Shown piece by piece: positions 43,321 to 52,228 of a stretch of DNA of 64,000 nt. The stretch lies in contig NZ_WTYV01000003.1 of assembly GCF_009827655.1 (NCBI RefSeq), forward strand, positions 124,001 through 188,000. The letters are read 5' to 3'. How positions within the stretch are numbered: the stretch's first letter is position 1; each line of letters starts with the position of its first letter. A model generated the notes under the pieces. It saw nothing but the letters and a program-made list of their open reading frames with translations. It did not search any database and had not been told where the DNA came from. Made by a program: the position numbers and the translations under genes. The DNA is from Alteraurantiacibacter buctensis. Lineage in GTDB: Bacteria > Pseudomonadota > Alphaproteobacteria > Sphingomonadales > Sphingomonadaceae.

Positions 43321-44174
43321 AGATCGGTATCAACCTGCTGTTGTGGACCGGGCATGTGACCCCGGCCCACCGCCCGATGCTCGAAGCCATCGCCGCAACG
43401 GGGTACGACGGGGCAGAGATACCCGTGTTCGATACCTCGGACCCCGCGCACTATCGCCGGCTAGGGCAGTTGCTGGATGATTTGGGCCTGGCGCGAACGG
43501 TTTGTTCCACCATACCCGATGCGGCGCACAACCCGGTTTCGCCGGATCCTGCCGCCCGCACGGCCGCAGTTGATCACGTGCGCCGGCTGCTCGATTGTGC
43601 GGTCGAACTTGGCGCGCAGAGCATTGTCGGCCCGCTGTTCCAGCCGCTTGGCGAGTTCACTGGCAGTCCGGCGACCGCGCAGGAACTGGACCATTGTGCC
43701 GAATTTCTGCGGACTATCGGGCCGTTGTTTGCCGATGCGGGACTGGTTTGTGCGGTCGAGCCGCTCAACCGGTTCGAGGCCTATCTGCTCAACACTGGCG
43801 CGCAGGCCGAAGCCATGATGCGCCGTGTCGATTCGTCCGCAGTTGGCGTGTTGTATGACACTTTCCATGCGCACATCGAGGAAAAGGATCCGATCGCGGC
43901 ACTGGACAGTTTGCTGGCGGCGCAGGTTGTCGCCCATATCCACATTGCCGAAAATGACCGGGGCACACCCGGCAAGGGCCACGCCAAGATCGCTGAAGCC
44001 ATCGCCCTGCTGCAGGCGCGTGGATACGATGGCTGGCTGACCATCGAGGCCTTCGGCCAGGCCGTGCCCGAGCTTGCCGCCGCCACCCGCGTATGGCGCG
44101 ATTTTTTCGCCGATCCGATGGAGGTGGTCAGCGACGGATATGCCTATATCCGCCGCTGCCTGGCTGCCGCCTAG
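43317..44174 (+). CDS. Ketose 3-epimerase-like TIM barrel
   Basis: A 285-residue protein of the D-tagatose/D-psicose 3-epimerase group. Expected metal residues are in VEPLNRFEAYL (Glu), VLYDTFHAHIEE (Asp), AHIHIAENDRG (His) and TIEAFGQ (Glu); GTPGKGH is also typical. It would epimerise ketoses or keto-glycosides at C3. ATGA overlap with the transporter gene. It ends overlapping the converging periplasmic isomerase gene by four bases. GC and codon use look slightly lower than in the genes before it. Confidence 0.83.
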   Translation: MKIGINLLLWTGHVTPAHRPMLEAIAATGYDGAEIPVFDTSDPAHYRRLGQLLDDLGLARTVCSTIPDAAHNPVSPDPAARTAAVDHVRRLLDCAVELGAQSIVGPLFQPLGEFTGSPATAQELDHCAEFLRTIGPLFADAGLVCAVEPLNRFEAYLLNTGAQAEAMMRRVDSSAVGVLYDTFHAHIEEKDPIAALDSLLAAQVVAHIHIAENDRGTPGKGHAKIAEAIALLQARGYDGWLTIEAFGQAVPELAAATRVWRDFFADPMEVVSDGYAYIRRCLAAA

Positions 44175-45154
44175 GCTTCCAGAGCCTGCAGGAAGCGGGC
44201 GCTCTTGGCCATCGCCTCGGCACGGGGGATGGTATAGGGCGGCTCCTGCTCCACGAAGTAGTGCTGGACGCCCAATTCGGCCGCCAGCGGCAGGATGGTT
44301 TTCCAGTCGAGCCGGCCGGAACCGACCTCGGTCGGGGTGGCGTTGAAATAGAAGCTGTTGGCCCCGCCTTCAGCCACGTCCTTCACATGCAGTGAGGTGA
44401 CGCGGCTCCCCTGTTCACGCAGCACCTGCGCCGGATCGAGGCCCGCCTGCGCCACCCAGCCAAGATCCAGCTGCAACTTGACCAGGTCGGGATCGGTTTC
44501 GTCCATCAGTACGGCGAAGGGTGTGGTATCGCCCAGCGGGGCGAATTCCAGATTGTGGTTGTGATAGCCCAGCTCGATGTCGCGGTCCTTCATCTCGCTG
44601 CCGATCTGGTTGAACCGCTCGGCCACGCGCTGCCAGTGGTCGATGCCGGTACCGGCCAGGGCCCGCTCGATCGCCACGGGGAAGGGTTCATCCGGTTGCG
44701 GCGCGAAGCCTTCGGGCAGGACAGGGAAGGGGATGACCAGCCTGGTGATGCCCAGACCCCGCGCCACGGCGGCAACGGCATCCGGATCGGACTGGAAGGT
44801 CAGGCCATCGCGCGAACGGTCGAAAGGCACGGCGGGTACGTGCAGGCAGGCAATGGCGATGCCCGCAGCATCGGCCATCGCCTTGATCTCGGCCGGGTCC
44901 TTGCCATAGGTGTTGGGCAGTTCAACCTCGCCGTAACCCATGGCCTTCACCGCTGCCAGTGTGCCGGGCAGGTCGGCGCCGACTTCCTCACCCATGGCAT
45001 AAAGCTGCAGGCCGATGGGCTTGCCGATGCGTTCGAAAAACTTGCCTGTTGCGGCGGGCGCTGCATCGCCTCCGCCTGAGCATCCCGGGATGATCGCCGC
45101 TGCGCCCATGATCCCCATGCCGCGCAGCACCGTGCGCCTGTCCGTTACCAGCAT
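44171..45154 (-). CDS. Periplasmic sugar isomerase/lyase-like TIM barrel (Tat signal)
   Basis: A 327-residue AP-endonuclease-2 TIM barrel exported by a twin-arginine signal (TDRRTVLRGMGIMGAAAIIP) ending in GCSGG, so possibly lipidated. The domain has GLQLYAMGEEV, YHNHNLEFAP, KLQLDLGWVAQAG and VTSLHVKDV, the usual metal-binding places. Periplasmic members of this family are thought to act on 3-keto-glycosides. It is divergent from the 3-dehydrogenase genes, with 105 bases between starts. Confidence 0.78.
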   Translation of the reverse strand: MLVTDRRTVLRGMGIMGAAAIIPGCSGGGDAAPAATGKFFERIGKPIGLQLYAMGEEVGADLPGTLAAVKAMGYGEVELPNTYGKDPAEIKAMADAAGIAIACLHVPAVPFDRSRDGLTFQSDPDAVAAVARGLGITRLVIPFPVLPEGFAPQPDEPFPVAIERALAGTGIDHWQRVAERFNQIGSEMKDRDIELGYHNHNLEFAPLGDTTPFAVLMDETDPDLVKLQLDLGWVAQAGLDPAQVLREQGSRVTSLHVKDVAEGGANSFYFNATPTEVGSGRLDWKTILPLAAELGVQHYFVEQEPPYTIPRAEAMAKSARFLQALEA

Positions 45155-45195
45155 CCCCTTGCTCCTTTTATCGCTTTGCCAGATGCCTGCATATC

Positions 45196-45205
45196 CGATG
45201 CATCG
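45196..45205. promoter_or_regulatory. Palindrome between divergent periplasmic genes
   Basis: CGATGCATCG is a perfect 10-bp palindrome, 42 bases from the isomerase start and 55 bases from the 3-dehydrogenase small-subunit start. It is a candidate operator. Confidence 0.3.
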
Positions 45206-45259
45206 ATTTGCCGGAAGCTTATGCCTTCTCTAACTTTGCGGAACGATGGGAGAATTGGG

Positions 45260-45844
45260 ATGATGGGAGCCAAGGGCGTGGATCGCCGCACCTTGCTGGC
45301 GCGCGCCTTGCTGCTGGTGGGGGCGAGCGTTGTCAGCCTGCCGTTCGAGGCGCTGGCGGCGGTCGAGGCCGACCTGCTGAGCGACACGCAGCGCGCCACG
45401 CTGGTCGCTGCCGCCGACACCCTTGTGCCGCAAACCGACACGCCGGGCGCGGTGGACGTGGGTGTGCCGGCGCTGTTCGAGGGGCTGCTGGCCAACTGGG
45501 CCGCGCCTGCCACAGCCACTGCGCTGGCCGATGTGCTCGACCGGCTTGCTGCGCTGGGTGGCGGCTTCGCGGCGCTGTCTGCGGCCGAGCGCAAGGCCAC
45601 GTTGCAGGCATTCGATGCTGCCGCGCTGGCCCCGTCCGATGCCCCGCGCGCCAATCCGTTCGGCCCTCCTCCCGCGGCGGATCCCGCCTACCAGCAGTTC
45701 AAGGAGCTGGTGCTCACGCTCTATTACCTCAGCCAGCCGGCGCTGACGCAGGAGCTGGCCTATACCCACGTGCCCGGCCGCTGGGAGTCGTCGGTAATCG
45801 TAACCTCCGCCACGCGCCCGCAGGGCGGGCCGGGCATGTTCTGA
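45260..45844 (+). CDS. Glycoside dehydrogenase small subunit (gluconate 2-DH subunit 3 family)
   Basis: A 194-residue protein of the gluconate 2-dehydrogenase subunit 3 family with a twin-arginine-like signal (GVDRRTLLARALLLVGASVV). The mature part has TLVAAADTLVPQTDTPGAVD, characteristic of the family. Such small subunits pair with a GMC large subunit that has no signal of its own and carry it through the Tat pathway, as in Caulobacter LacA-LacC and other glycoside 3-dehydrogenases. GGGAG precedes the ATG at 45260. The large subunit follows 16 bases downstream. Confidence 0.85.
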   Translation: MMGAKGVDRRTLLARALLLVGASVVSLPFEALAAVEADLLSDTQRATLVAAADTLVPQTDTPGAVDVGVPALFEGLLANWAAPATATALADVLDRLAALGGGFAALSAAERKATLQAFDAAALAPSDAPRANPFGPPPAADPAYQQFKELVLTLYYLSQPALTQELAYTHVPGRWESSVIVTSATRPQGGPGMF

Positions 45845-45860
45845 AGCGAGGGGCACAGGA

Positions 45861-47549
45861 ATGTTTGACGCCATCGTCATAGGCAGCGGCATGAGCGGCG
45901 GGATTGCCGCCAAGGAACTGTGCGAGCGCGGCCTGAAAGTGCTGGTGCTGGAACGCGGCGGCGATGTGCAGCCCGCCGACCAGACCGACTGGATGCAGCC
46001 CTGGCAACTGCCCAATGCCGGGATGATTCCCGAAGCGGAACTGGCCGCCGACTATCCGGTGCAAAGCCAGTGCTATGCGCTGAGCAGCGCTACCAAGCAG
46101 TTCTTTGTGAAGGACAGCGAACAGCCGTACCAGACCCCCGCGGACAAGGCGTTCAGCTGGATCCGGGGCTACCACAAGGGGGGCCGCTCGATCATGTGGG
46201 GCCGGCAGACCTATCGCCTGTCGGAAATGGACTTTTCCGCCAATGCCCGCGACGGCGTGGGGTCCGACTGGCCGATCCGCTATGCCGACCTGGCCCCGTG
46301 GTACGACCACATCGAAGACTTCATCGGCGTGTCCGGCAGCATGGAAGGGCTGGACCAGTTGCCCGACGGGGTTTTCCTGCCGCCGTTCGAGCTGAACGAC
46401 GGCGAACTGCAGTTCAAGTCAGCGGTGGAAAGCAGCTTCCCCGGCCGCAAGGTGATCCCCGGCCGGGTGGCCAACCTGCGCGAGGCGCGCGAGCATCACC
46501 GCGCGCAAGGCCGCGCGCCGTGCCAGGTGCGCAGCCTGTGTGAGCGCGGGTGCATGTTCAAGGCCTATCACTCCAGCCTCAACACCAGCCTTCCGGCAGC
46601 CGAGCGCACCGGCAACATGACGCTGGTGACCAACGCCATCGTCCATTCACTGGTCCACGATCCGGCTACCAACCGCGTCACCGGCGTGCGGGTGATCGAT
46701 GCCCAGACGCGCGCGGGCACAACTTACGAGGCAAAGGTGGTGTTCAGTTGTGCCAGCACCATCGGCACGGCGATGATCCTGCTCAATTCCGCCAGCGAGG
46801 CGCAGCCGCGCGGACTTGCCAACAGTTCCGACATGGTCGGCCGCAACCTGATGGATCACATGTACCAGTTGCTGACCATCGCGGTTTTTCCCGATGGGCC
46901 GGACAGCTTCTATTTTGGCCGCCGCCCCACGGGCTTCTACATCCCGCGCTATCGCAACCTCGATGGCCAGCACGAGGAGTTCCTGCGCGGCTATGGCTAC
47001 CAAGGCGGCTTTTCGCGCAACGGCGGGCCGGGCCAGGTGATCGGCCAGCCGGGACTGATCGGCGAGGAACTGAAGGCAGAAGCGCGCAAGCTTGGCCCCT
47101 GGACCATGTTCCTGGGCGGCTTTGGCGAAGTGTTGCCCAACCCCGAAAACCGCGTGACGCTGTACCCCACGCTGAAGGACAAGTGGGGCCTGCCGCAGGC
47201 GCATATTTCGGCCAGCATGGGCGAGAACGAGCGCAAGATGGCCGAGCAGATCCAGCGCGACGGGCGCGCCATGGCAGAGGCCGCCGGGGGCATTGTGGTC
47301 ACCACGATCGACCAGCCCGGCCCGTTTGGCCTAGGGATCCACGAAATGGGTACCGCCTGCATGGGCAAGGACCCCACCACGTCCGTGCTGGGCAAGTGGA
47401 ACCAGACCCACGACGTGCCCAACTTGTTCATCACCGATGGCGCGGCCATGGCCAGCAGCGGCTGCCAGAACCCCTCGCTGACCTACATGGCCATGTCCGC
47501 CCGCGCGGCCGATGCGGCGGCGAGCATGTTGGCGGAGGGTGCGCTTTAG
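45861..47549 (+). CDS. Glycoside 3-dehydrogenase large subunit (GMC flavoprotein)
   Basis: A 562-residue GMC oxidoreductase with the FAD motif (FDAIVIGSGMSGGIAAKELC), HKGGRSIMWGRQTY in the substrate-access region, and the catalytic H494 (HEMGTACMG) and N537 (CQNPSLTYMA). This form, partnered by a subunit-3 protein, is typical of glucoside 3-dehydrogenases, which oxidise the C3 hydroxyl of glucosides in the periplasm. No signal peptide is present; export would be with the small subunit. No cytochrome c subunit gene is next to it, so the electron acceptor is unknown. Confidence 0.85.
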   Translation: MFDAIVIGSGMSGGIAAKELCERGLKVLVLERGGDVQPADQTDWMQPWQLPNAGMIPEAELAADYPVQSQCYALSSATKQFFVKDSEQPYQTPADKAFSWIRGYHKGGRSIMWGRQTYRLSEMDFSANARDGVGSDWPIRYADLAPWYDHIEDFIGVSGSMEGLDQLPDGVFLPPFELNDGELQFKSAVESSFPGRKVIPGRVANLREAREHHRAQGRAPCQVRSLCERGCMFKAYHSSLNTSLPAAERTGNMTLVTNAIVHSLVHDPATNRVTGVRVIDAQTRAGTTYEAKVVFSCASTIGTAMILLNSASEAQPRGLANSSDMVGRNLMDHMYQLLTIAVFPDGPDSFYFGRRPTGFYIPRYRNLDGQHEEFLRGYGYQGGFSRNGGPGQVIGQPGLIGEELKAEARKLGPWTMFLGGFGEVLPNPENRVTLYPTLKDKWGLPQAHISASMGENERKMAEQIQRDGRAMAEAAGGIVVTTIDQPGPFGLGIHEMGTACMGKDPTTSVLGKWNQTHDVPNLFITDGAAMASSGCQNPSLTYMAMSARAADAAASMLAEGAL

Positions 47550-48661
47550 AGCGGCTGGCTGACCAGCTGTATCATCTCGGCAGCCGCGCGCGACTGGTCG
47601 ACAGTCGGGCCCAGGCCCAGTTGGCCCCGGCAGATGGCCAGCGAGCTTTCGACGATGTACGAACAGCGCGGCTGGCGGCGTTTTGTGTATCCGGCCAGCG
47701 CTTCGGCCACGCTGGCCTTCGTCGCCAGTTCGTCTGCCAGGACCAGCGAATCCTCGATTGCCATGCCTGCGCCCTGGCCCAAGTGCGGGGTGGTGGCATG
47801 CGCGGCATCGCCCAGCAGCGTCACCCGTCTGCGATACCAGTCACCCGTGATGTTGACCGTTTCCAGCGGGCGATAGACCACTCCGGCATCGTCGGTGATC
47901 TGCTCTCCCAGTTCACGCACGGTCGGGGCGGCCCCGGCAATCCGCTCACGCATCCGCGCCGCCATGCCGGCCTGCTCGAAGCGCGGATTGCCCGGTTCGG
48001 GCGAGGTCACGAACATGTACATGTGTTCGTCGGTCATCGGCGCCAGCCCCGCGCCGATCCGGCCGTTGTAGGTGCGCAGCGCATCCAGCGTGGGATCGCG
48101 CGGCAGGTTGTAGCGCCACACGCCCTGGCCGGCGAATTCGGGCGACGGGGCCTCGGGCATGATCTGGCCGCGGACCCAGCTATAGAGGCCGTCTGCTCCC
48201 ACCAGCAGGTCGAAGCTGGCGGTGGTCTCGTCGGACAGGGTGACGGTGACCCTCTCACCATCGTCGGCCAGGTCCACCGGCCACACGCCCAACCGGATCT
48301 CTGCCCCGGCAGAGCGCGCTTCCTGTTGCAGCACGCGGGCGAGCGCCGGGCGGCCCACGCCCATGTTGGCCGGGCGACCTTCCACCAGCCGGGGGGAGGG
48401 CAGGCGGGCAACCATGGTGCCATCGGGCGCGAACACCTCCACCGCGTCATACCCATAGCCGGCGTCCAGATAGGCATCGAGGATGCCGAGCTGGTGCATC
48501 GCCCGGATCACGTTGGATTGCTGGGTGATGCCTACCCCGTCCACCGATCCGTGCGGGTCTTTTTCGAATACGGTGACGGCAAAGCCATGTGCCCTGAGGG
48601 CAATGGCCGCTGTCAGGCCGCCGATACCGCCGCCCACAATGCCGATGTTCAGGTTGTCCAT
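47546..48661 (-). CDS. Group A FAD-dependent monooxygenase (FdeE/salicylate hydroxylase-like)
   Basis: A 371-residue flavin hydroxylase: GGGIGG at 10-15, GADG at 155-158 and LLGDAAHATTPHLGQGAGMA with the GD motif at 284-285. It adds one oxygen to an aromatic ring using NAD(P)H. The Herbaspirillum flavonoid pathway uses a protein of this kind (FdeE) to hydroxylate naringenin, but salicylate and hydroxybenzoate hydroxylases share the motifs. GGAGAGG precedes the ATG at 48661. It ends overlapping the glycoside dehydrogenase gene by four bases and follows the DeoR-rhamnose operon on the same strand. Confidence 0.8.
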   Translation of the reverse strand: MDNLNIGIVGGGIGGLTAAIALRAHGFAVTVFEKDPHGSVDGVGITQQSNVIRAMHQLGILDAYLDAGYGYDAVEVFAPDGTMVARLPSPRLVEGRPANMGVGRPALARVLQQEARSAGAEIRLGVWPVDLADDGERVTVTLSDETTASFDLLVGADGLYSWVRGQIMPEAPSPEFAGQGVWRYNLPRDPTLDALRTYNGRIGAGLAPMTDEHMYMFVTSPEPGNPRFEQAGMAARMRERIAGAAPTVRELGEQITDDAGVVYRPLETVNITGDWYRRRVTLLGDAAHATTPHLGQGAGMAIEDSLVLADELATKASVAEALAGYTKRRQPRCSYIVESSLAICRGQLGLGPTVDQSRAAAEMIQLVSQPL

Positions 48662-48716
48662 GTGTGTTCCTCTCCAGGCGTGCAGCCTAGCGTGGACGTT
48701 CCGCGCGGCCAATGTC

Positions 48717-49508
48717 TCAGGTGTCGACCAGGTCGATCTGCCGGACGCCTGCCTTGGCCAGCGCCTCCAGCATTGTCGGGTCCGCGCCCTTGTCGGTAAT
48801 CACCCGGTCGATCCGGTCCAGCGGGCAGACGATCGCACCAGACTGGCCGGCAAACTTGCTGGAATCGACCAGCAGGATCACCTCCTCCGCAATCTCCAGA
48901 AAGCGGCGCTGGCTGGCCACCAGTACGGCATCGGCCTGGAAGATCGCCCTGGGGCTGACGGCGGCCGCGCCGATAAACGCCTTGCTGGCAAAGAAGCTGG
49001 GCATCGAATGCTCGCCGCCGGGGGCAAGGATGATGTTCTGTTCGCGGAAGATCGTACCCGATGGCACCAGCAGTTGCGTGCCGTCCTGCGGCAGCAGCGC
49101 GTTGACGATGTGCAGCGAATTGGTGAGCACCTGCAGCCCCTTGCCGGCCAGGTGGTCGCACATCTGGTAGGTGGTGGTGCCGCCGTCGATGATCACCCCT
49201 TCGCCGGGCTGGCATAGCGCGGCGGCGGCCTTGCCGATGGCCCGCTTGGCGGCCAGGTGCAGGGCAATTGACTTGTCGAACGGAGTGCCTTGCAACGCCA
49301 GTGGCTGGCCATCGGCGCGGGTATCGTCGCCCGCCGCCTTGGCCCCGCCATGCACGCGGCGCAGCAGCCCTGCTTCTTCCAGCCGCGACAGGTCGCGCCG
49401 GATAGTGGCGGGGGAGGCATCAAGGCTGGCTTCAAGGTCGCGATAGGACACGAAGCCGCTGCGCTCCAGTGCGGCCAGTATCGCCTCCTCCCGCTCGGTC
49501 GCGTGCAT
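48717..49508 (-). CDS. DeoR/GlpR-family regulator of rhamnose genes
   Basis: A 263-residue DeoR-family repressor. The N-terminal helix-turn-helix (SYRDLEASLDASPATIRRDL, then RLEEAGLLRRVHGGA) is classical and the C-terminal sugar-phosphate domain has GVIIDGGTTTYQMCDHLAGK and VLVDSSKFAG. It lies two bases after a sugar transporter gene that itself overlaps rhamnulokinase, so the effector is probably a rhamnose phosphate. It is likely to act at the divergent promoter at 52144-52228. Confidence 0.87.
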   Translation of the reverse strand: MHATEREEAILAALERSGFVSYRDLEASLDASPATIRRDLSRLEEAGLLRRVHGGAKAAGDDTRADGQPLALQGTPFDKSIALHLAAKRAIGKAAAALCQPGEGVIIDGGTTTYQMCDHLAGKGLQVLTNSLHIVNALLPQDGTQLLVPSGTIFREQNIILAPGGEHSMPSFFASKAFIGAAAVSPRAIFQADAVLVASQRRFLEIAEEVILLVDSSKFAGQSGAIVCPLDRIDRVITDKGADPTMLEALAKAGVRQIDLVDT

Positions 49509-49510
49509 TG

Positions 49511-50758
49511 TCAGCCTTCACGCTCGCGCTGGATCTGCTCCAGCGACTTGCCCTCGTTGCGCGGCGCCCACAGGGCCCCGATGATCCCGCTCATCGCCAG
49601 GAAGCCCACCAAGATCCAGGCCAGCGTGGTAAAGCCGGTAGCGGTAAGCGCGGGCACGAAAAAGCTGAAAAAGCCCAGCGCAATTCGCACCACGGCAAAA
49701 CACAGCCCCTGCGCCGTGGCGCGCAGGGCCGTGGGGAACATCTCCGCGCTCCACAGCTGGAAGAAGCTCTGCGCCCCGAAGCCGCCGCCCAGTTGCAGCA
49801 GGAAGACATAGAGCAGGGCCACGGGAATGGTCAGGTCGAACACGGCCAGCAGCGCCATGCCCAACACCTGGATCACGGCCGAGAGGATGAACAGGCGCCG
49901 CTGGTTCACCTTGTCGGCAAAGCGCATGAAGATGAAGTAGATCGATGCCATGCCGATGGCGAAGCTGAGGGCCTGGATCGCCACGCTGCCCGCCTGGTCC
50001 GCCGTGCCCAGCGTCTGGAGGATATAGGGGAAAAAGAACCCGTTGGTGCCGGCCCAAAGGTTCCAGAACCCGTACATGCCCACAAGGCCCAGAATGGCGG
50101 TGAGGTATCGGCCCTTGAACAGGATGGAGACCGGCGGGCGCACAACGTCCGCCTTCTGCGTCTCCTCCCAGCGGCGGCTTTCCTTCATCTTGCGGCGCAG
50201 CAGCATCAGCCCCAGCGCGATCACCAGCAGGTGGGCAAACACGATCCGCGCGCCCAGCACGCCCAGGTCAGTCAGCGCCAGGCTGAGGAGCAGCACCACC
50301 ACCGGCCCCAGATACCACAGCACCTGCGCCACGCCGGAATGCTTGCCGCGCCGGGTGTCAGGCGCTTCCTCGGCAATTAGCGACCAGCTTGCCGGGATGT
50401 CCGCGCCAACGGCCAGGCCCACGATCAGGAAGCCGATGACGATCATCCACGGGGCCACGGCAAACACCAGCATGGCCATGCCCAGGGCATAGACCAGCAT
50501 GTCCCACTGGTAGATGCGCTTGCGGCCCAGCTTGTCGCACAACCAGCCCCCGATCAGCGCGCCCACTCCCGCGCCGATGGCGTTGGGGCCAAAGGCGGCG
50601 ATGAGCCCCACGAAATCGTTGGAGAGGCCATACTGCTGCTGCCACAACGCCAGCGCCGCCGCGCCGGCCACAATCGAGCCGGCGTCGATATAATTGGCCA
50701 GACCTGCGAGGATAGTGTTGCGCCAGTTGTCCTTTTCCTGCGCGGTGTCGTGGCTCAT
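49511..50758 (-). CDS. MFS sugar transporter, probably L-rhamnose
   Basis: A 415-residue sugar-porter-type MFS protein with the loop signature GGWLCDKLGRKRIYQWD and later FPTALRATAQG. Twelve helices. The start at 50758 overlaps the kinase stop (ATGA), with GGAAGGATCTCC just upstream; a start 21 bases earlier is less likely. Its place between rhamnulokinase and the DeoR regulator suggests it imports L-rhamnose. It differs from the other MFS protein in the window at 42022. Confidence 0.83.
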   Translation of the reverse strand: MSHDTAQEKDNWRNTILAGLANYIDAGSIVAGAAALALWQQQYGLSNDFVGLIAAFGPNAIGAGVGALIGGWLCDKLGRKRIYQWDMLVYALGMAMLVFAVAPWMIVIGFLIVGLAVGADIPASWSLIAEEAPDTRRGKHSGVAQVLWYLGPVVVLLLSLALTDLGVLGARIVFAHLLVIALGLMLLRRKMKESRRWEETQKADVVRPPVSILFKGRYLTAILGLVGMYGFWNLWAGTNGFFFPYILQTLGTADQAGSVAIQALSFAIGMASIYFIFMRFADKVNQRRLFILSAVIQVLGMALLAVFDLTIPVALLYVFLLQLGGGFGAQSFFQLWSAEMFPTALRATAQGLCFAVVRIALGFFSFFVPALTATGFTTLAWILVGFLAMSGIIGALWAPRNEGKSLEQIQREREG

Positions 50759-52143
50759 GCGGAGATCCTTCCCGTCCATTCTGTTCTGTACTGTTCAAGC
50801 GCGATCGGCAGCGGTTCGACCGCGTTCAGCGTGCCTTCCGGTGCAAGGTCCGGATCGATCAGGCGCAGCGCGCCGAAGCTGACATCCGTGTGGGCGTTGG
50901 CGGTGTAGACCTGCATTTCCGGGCGCAGCGCGGCAACCGCGCGGACAAGCACCTGCGCCTCGGCAAAACGGCCCTCAATCAGGAGAGTGTCCCGAGCGCC
51001 AATCAGGTCGAGCGCGGTATCGGCCACCAGCGCGGCATAAAGGCAGGCTCCGGCGCGCCGGGCGAACCAGTCGTCGGGCCGGTTGTGCCAGCCCCCCTGC
51101 GCGACGGGGAAGGGGCCACAACCCGGGGTAAGGGTGGGCAGGACCATCGATCCTTGCGCAACGATGCCCGGCACCGATGCCAGCATGCGCGGCTGATCGG
51201 GGACGATATCCACACGGCGGGTGTCAATCTCCACCAGCAGCTCGATCTCGCGTCCGCCCATGAAGCGGGCCGAAGGCACGGGCTGGCCGAAGGCATCGAC
51301 ATTGACCAGGCAGTCCCGCTCCTCCGGCAGATCCGGCAGGATGCCGGCCCCGGATCGCATGGCCACAAACCACGTGCCGGTGGACAGCACGGTCGCCTCT
51401 CCCCCGGCAATCTCGGGAAAGCCGCGCGCGGCAATCAGGGCCGCGTTGGAATCGTGCAGGCCGGCCAGCACCTGGCAGCTTGCGGGTAGTCCGCAGCGCT
51501 TGGCAATATCCGGCCGGACCGTGCCAATCGCCTCGCCGGCGCGCGCAAGCGGGGCGAACCGGCCGGCCCAGCCTTGCTGCTCCGCCAGTGAGGAAAACCT
51601 GCCCTGCGCCGGGTTCCACAGGTCCGAATGGCAGCCCAGGCTGGTCGCTTCGCTCGCCGCTGCGCCACTCAGGAACCACGCCCAGTATTGCGCCCAGGGC
51701 AGCAGGGTGGCGCCGTGCATTGCAGTGGGCATCTTGCGATCCAGCCAGAACAGTTGGGCCCCGAAGTTCAGCCCGCCGGGCAGGGCAGGGGAGCCGGTTT
51801 CGGCAAACGGCGCGCGCTGCAGCCGGTATTCGGCCAGGATATCACCTTGCAGCGGCTGTTCGTAGTCCAGCGGCAGCACTGCAAGAGTGTCGCCCCTGAT
51901 CGCCGCCACCCCGGCACCATGGGCCACCGGCACAAGATATCTGACCTCAGCCGCATCCATCCCGGCAATGGCATCGAGGACGAACTCCCCGATGGCCGGC
52001 GCATCCAGGTGGCGATGGCCGTCGATCACCAGCGATGAACCGGGACGCGTGGCGCGTTGCAGCAGGCGCCCTTCGCGCGACCACAGGCTGACCTTGGTCA
52101 AGGTCTTGCCCACATCGACAACGATGGCGAATCCGCTGATCAA
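50755..52143 (-). CDS. rhaK: FGGY-family kinase, probable L-rhamnulokinase
   Basis: A 462-residue FGGY carbohydrate kinase. ATP-binding motif FAIVVDVGKTLTKVSLW, substrate/catalytic Asp in LAGLHDSNAAL and the later STGTWFVAM. It would phosphorylate L-rhamnulose to L-rhamnulose 1-phosphate. It is divergent from the RhaD fusion gene with an 85-base shared promoter region, and the transporter and DeoR genes follow on the same transcript. L-fuculose kinase is the alternative, but the RhaD fusion and rhizobial-type RhaI point to rhamnose. Confidence 0.83.
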   Translation of the reverse strand: MISGFAIVVDVGKTLTKVSLWSREGRLLQRATRPGSSLVIDGHRHLDAPAIGEFVLDAIAGMDAAEVRYLVPVAHGAGVAAIRGDTLAVLPLDYEQPLQGDILAEYRLQRAPFAETGSPALPGGLNFGAQLFWLDRKMPTAMHGATLLPWAQYWAWFLSGAAASEATSLGCHSDLWNPAQGRFSSLAEQQGWAGRFAPLARAGEAIGTVRPDIAKRCGLPASCQVLAGLHDSNAALIAARGFPEIAGGEATVLSTGTWFVAMRSGAGILPDLPEERDCLVNVDAFGQPVPSARFMGGREIELLVEIDTRRVDIVPDQPRMLASVPGIVAQGSMVLPTLTPGCGPFPVAQGGWHNRPDDWFARRAGACLYAALVADTALDLIGARDTLLIEGRFAEAQVLVRAVAALRPEMQVYTANAHTDVSFGALRLIDPDLAPEGTLNAVEPLPIALEQYRTEWTGRISA

Positions 52144-52228
52144 ACCGTCCCTCCCGTGGGCATTGTTGATCGGGTGTTAGCGAAAATGATTGTTTATGAA
52201 AAGAGGCGATGATATTTGATTCGCTGTC
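52144..52228. promoter_or_regulatory. Divergent promoter of the two rhamnose operons
   Basis: An 85-base A/T-rich stretch between rhaK (minus) and rhaD (plus). It holds related elements GCGAAAATGATTG, TTTATGAAAAG and CGATGATATTTG, plausible sites for the DeoR-type regulator. No good ribosome-binding site precedes the rhaD ATG, so that transcript may be leaderless or weakly initiated. Confidence 0.55.

Noticed and set aside
46550-48799. Long plus-strand open frame (749 codons) running from the GMC gene across the monooxygenase gene
   Set aside because: It starts inside a well-supported gene and crosses into the antisense of another; composition is Arg/Gly/His-rich without domains.
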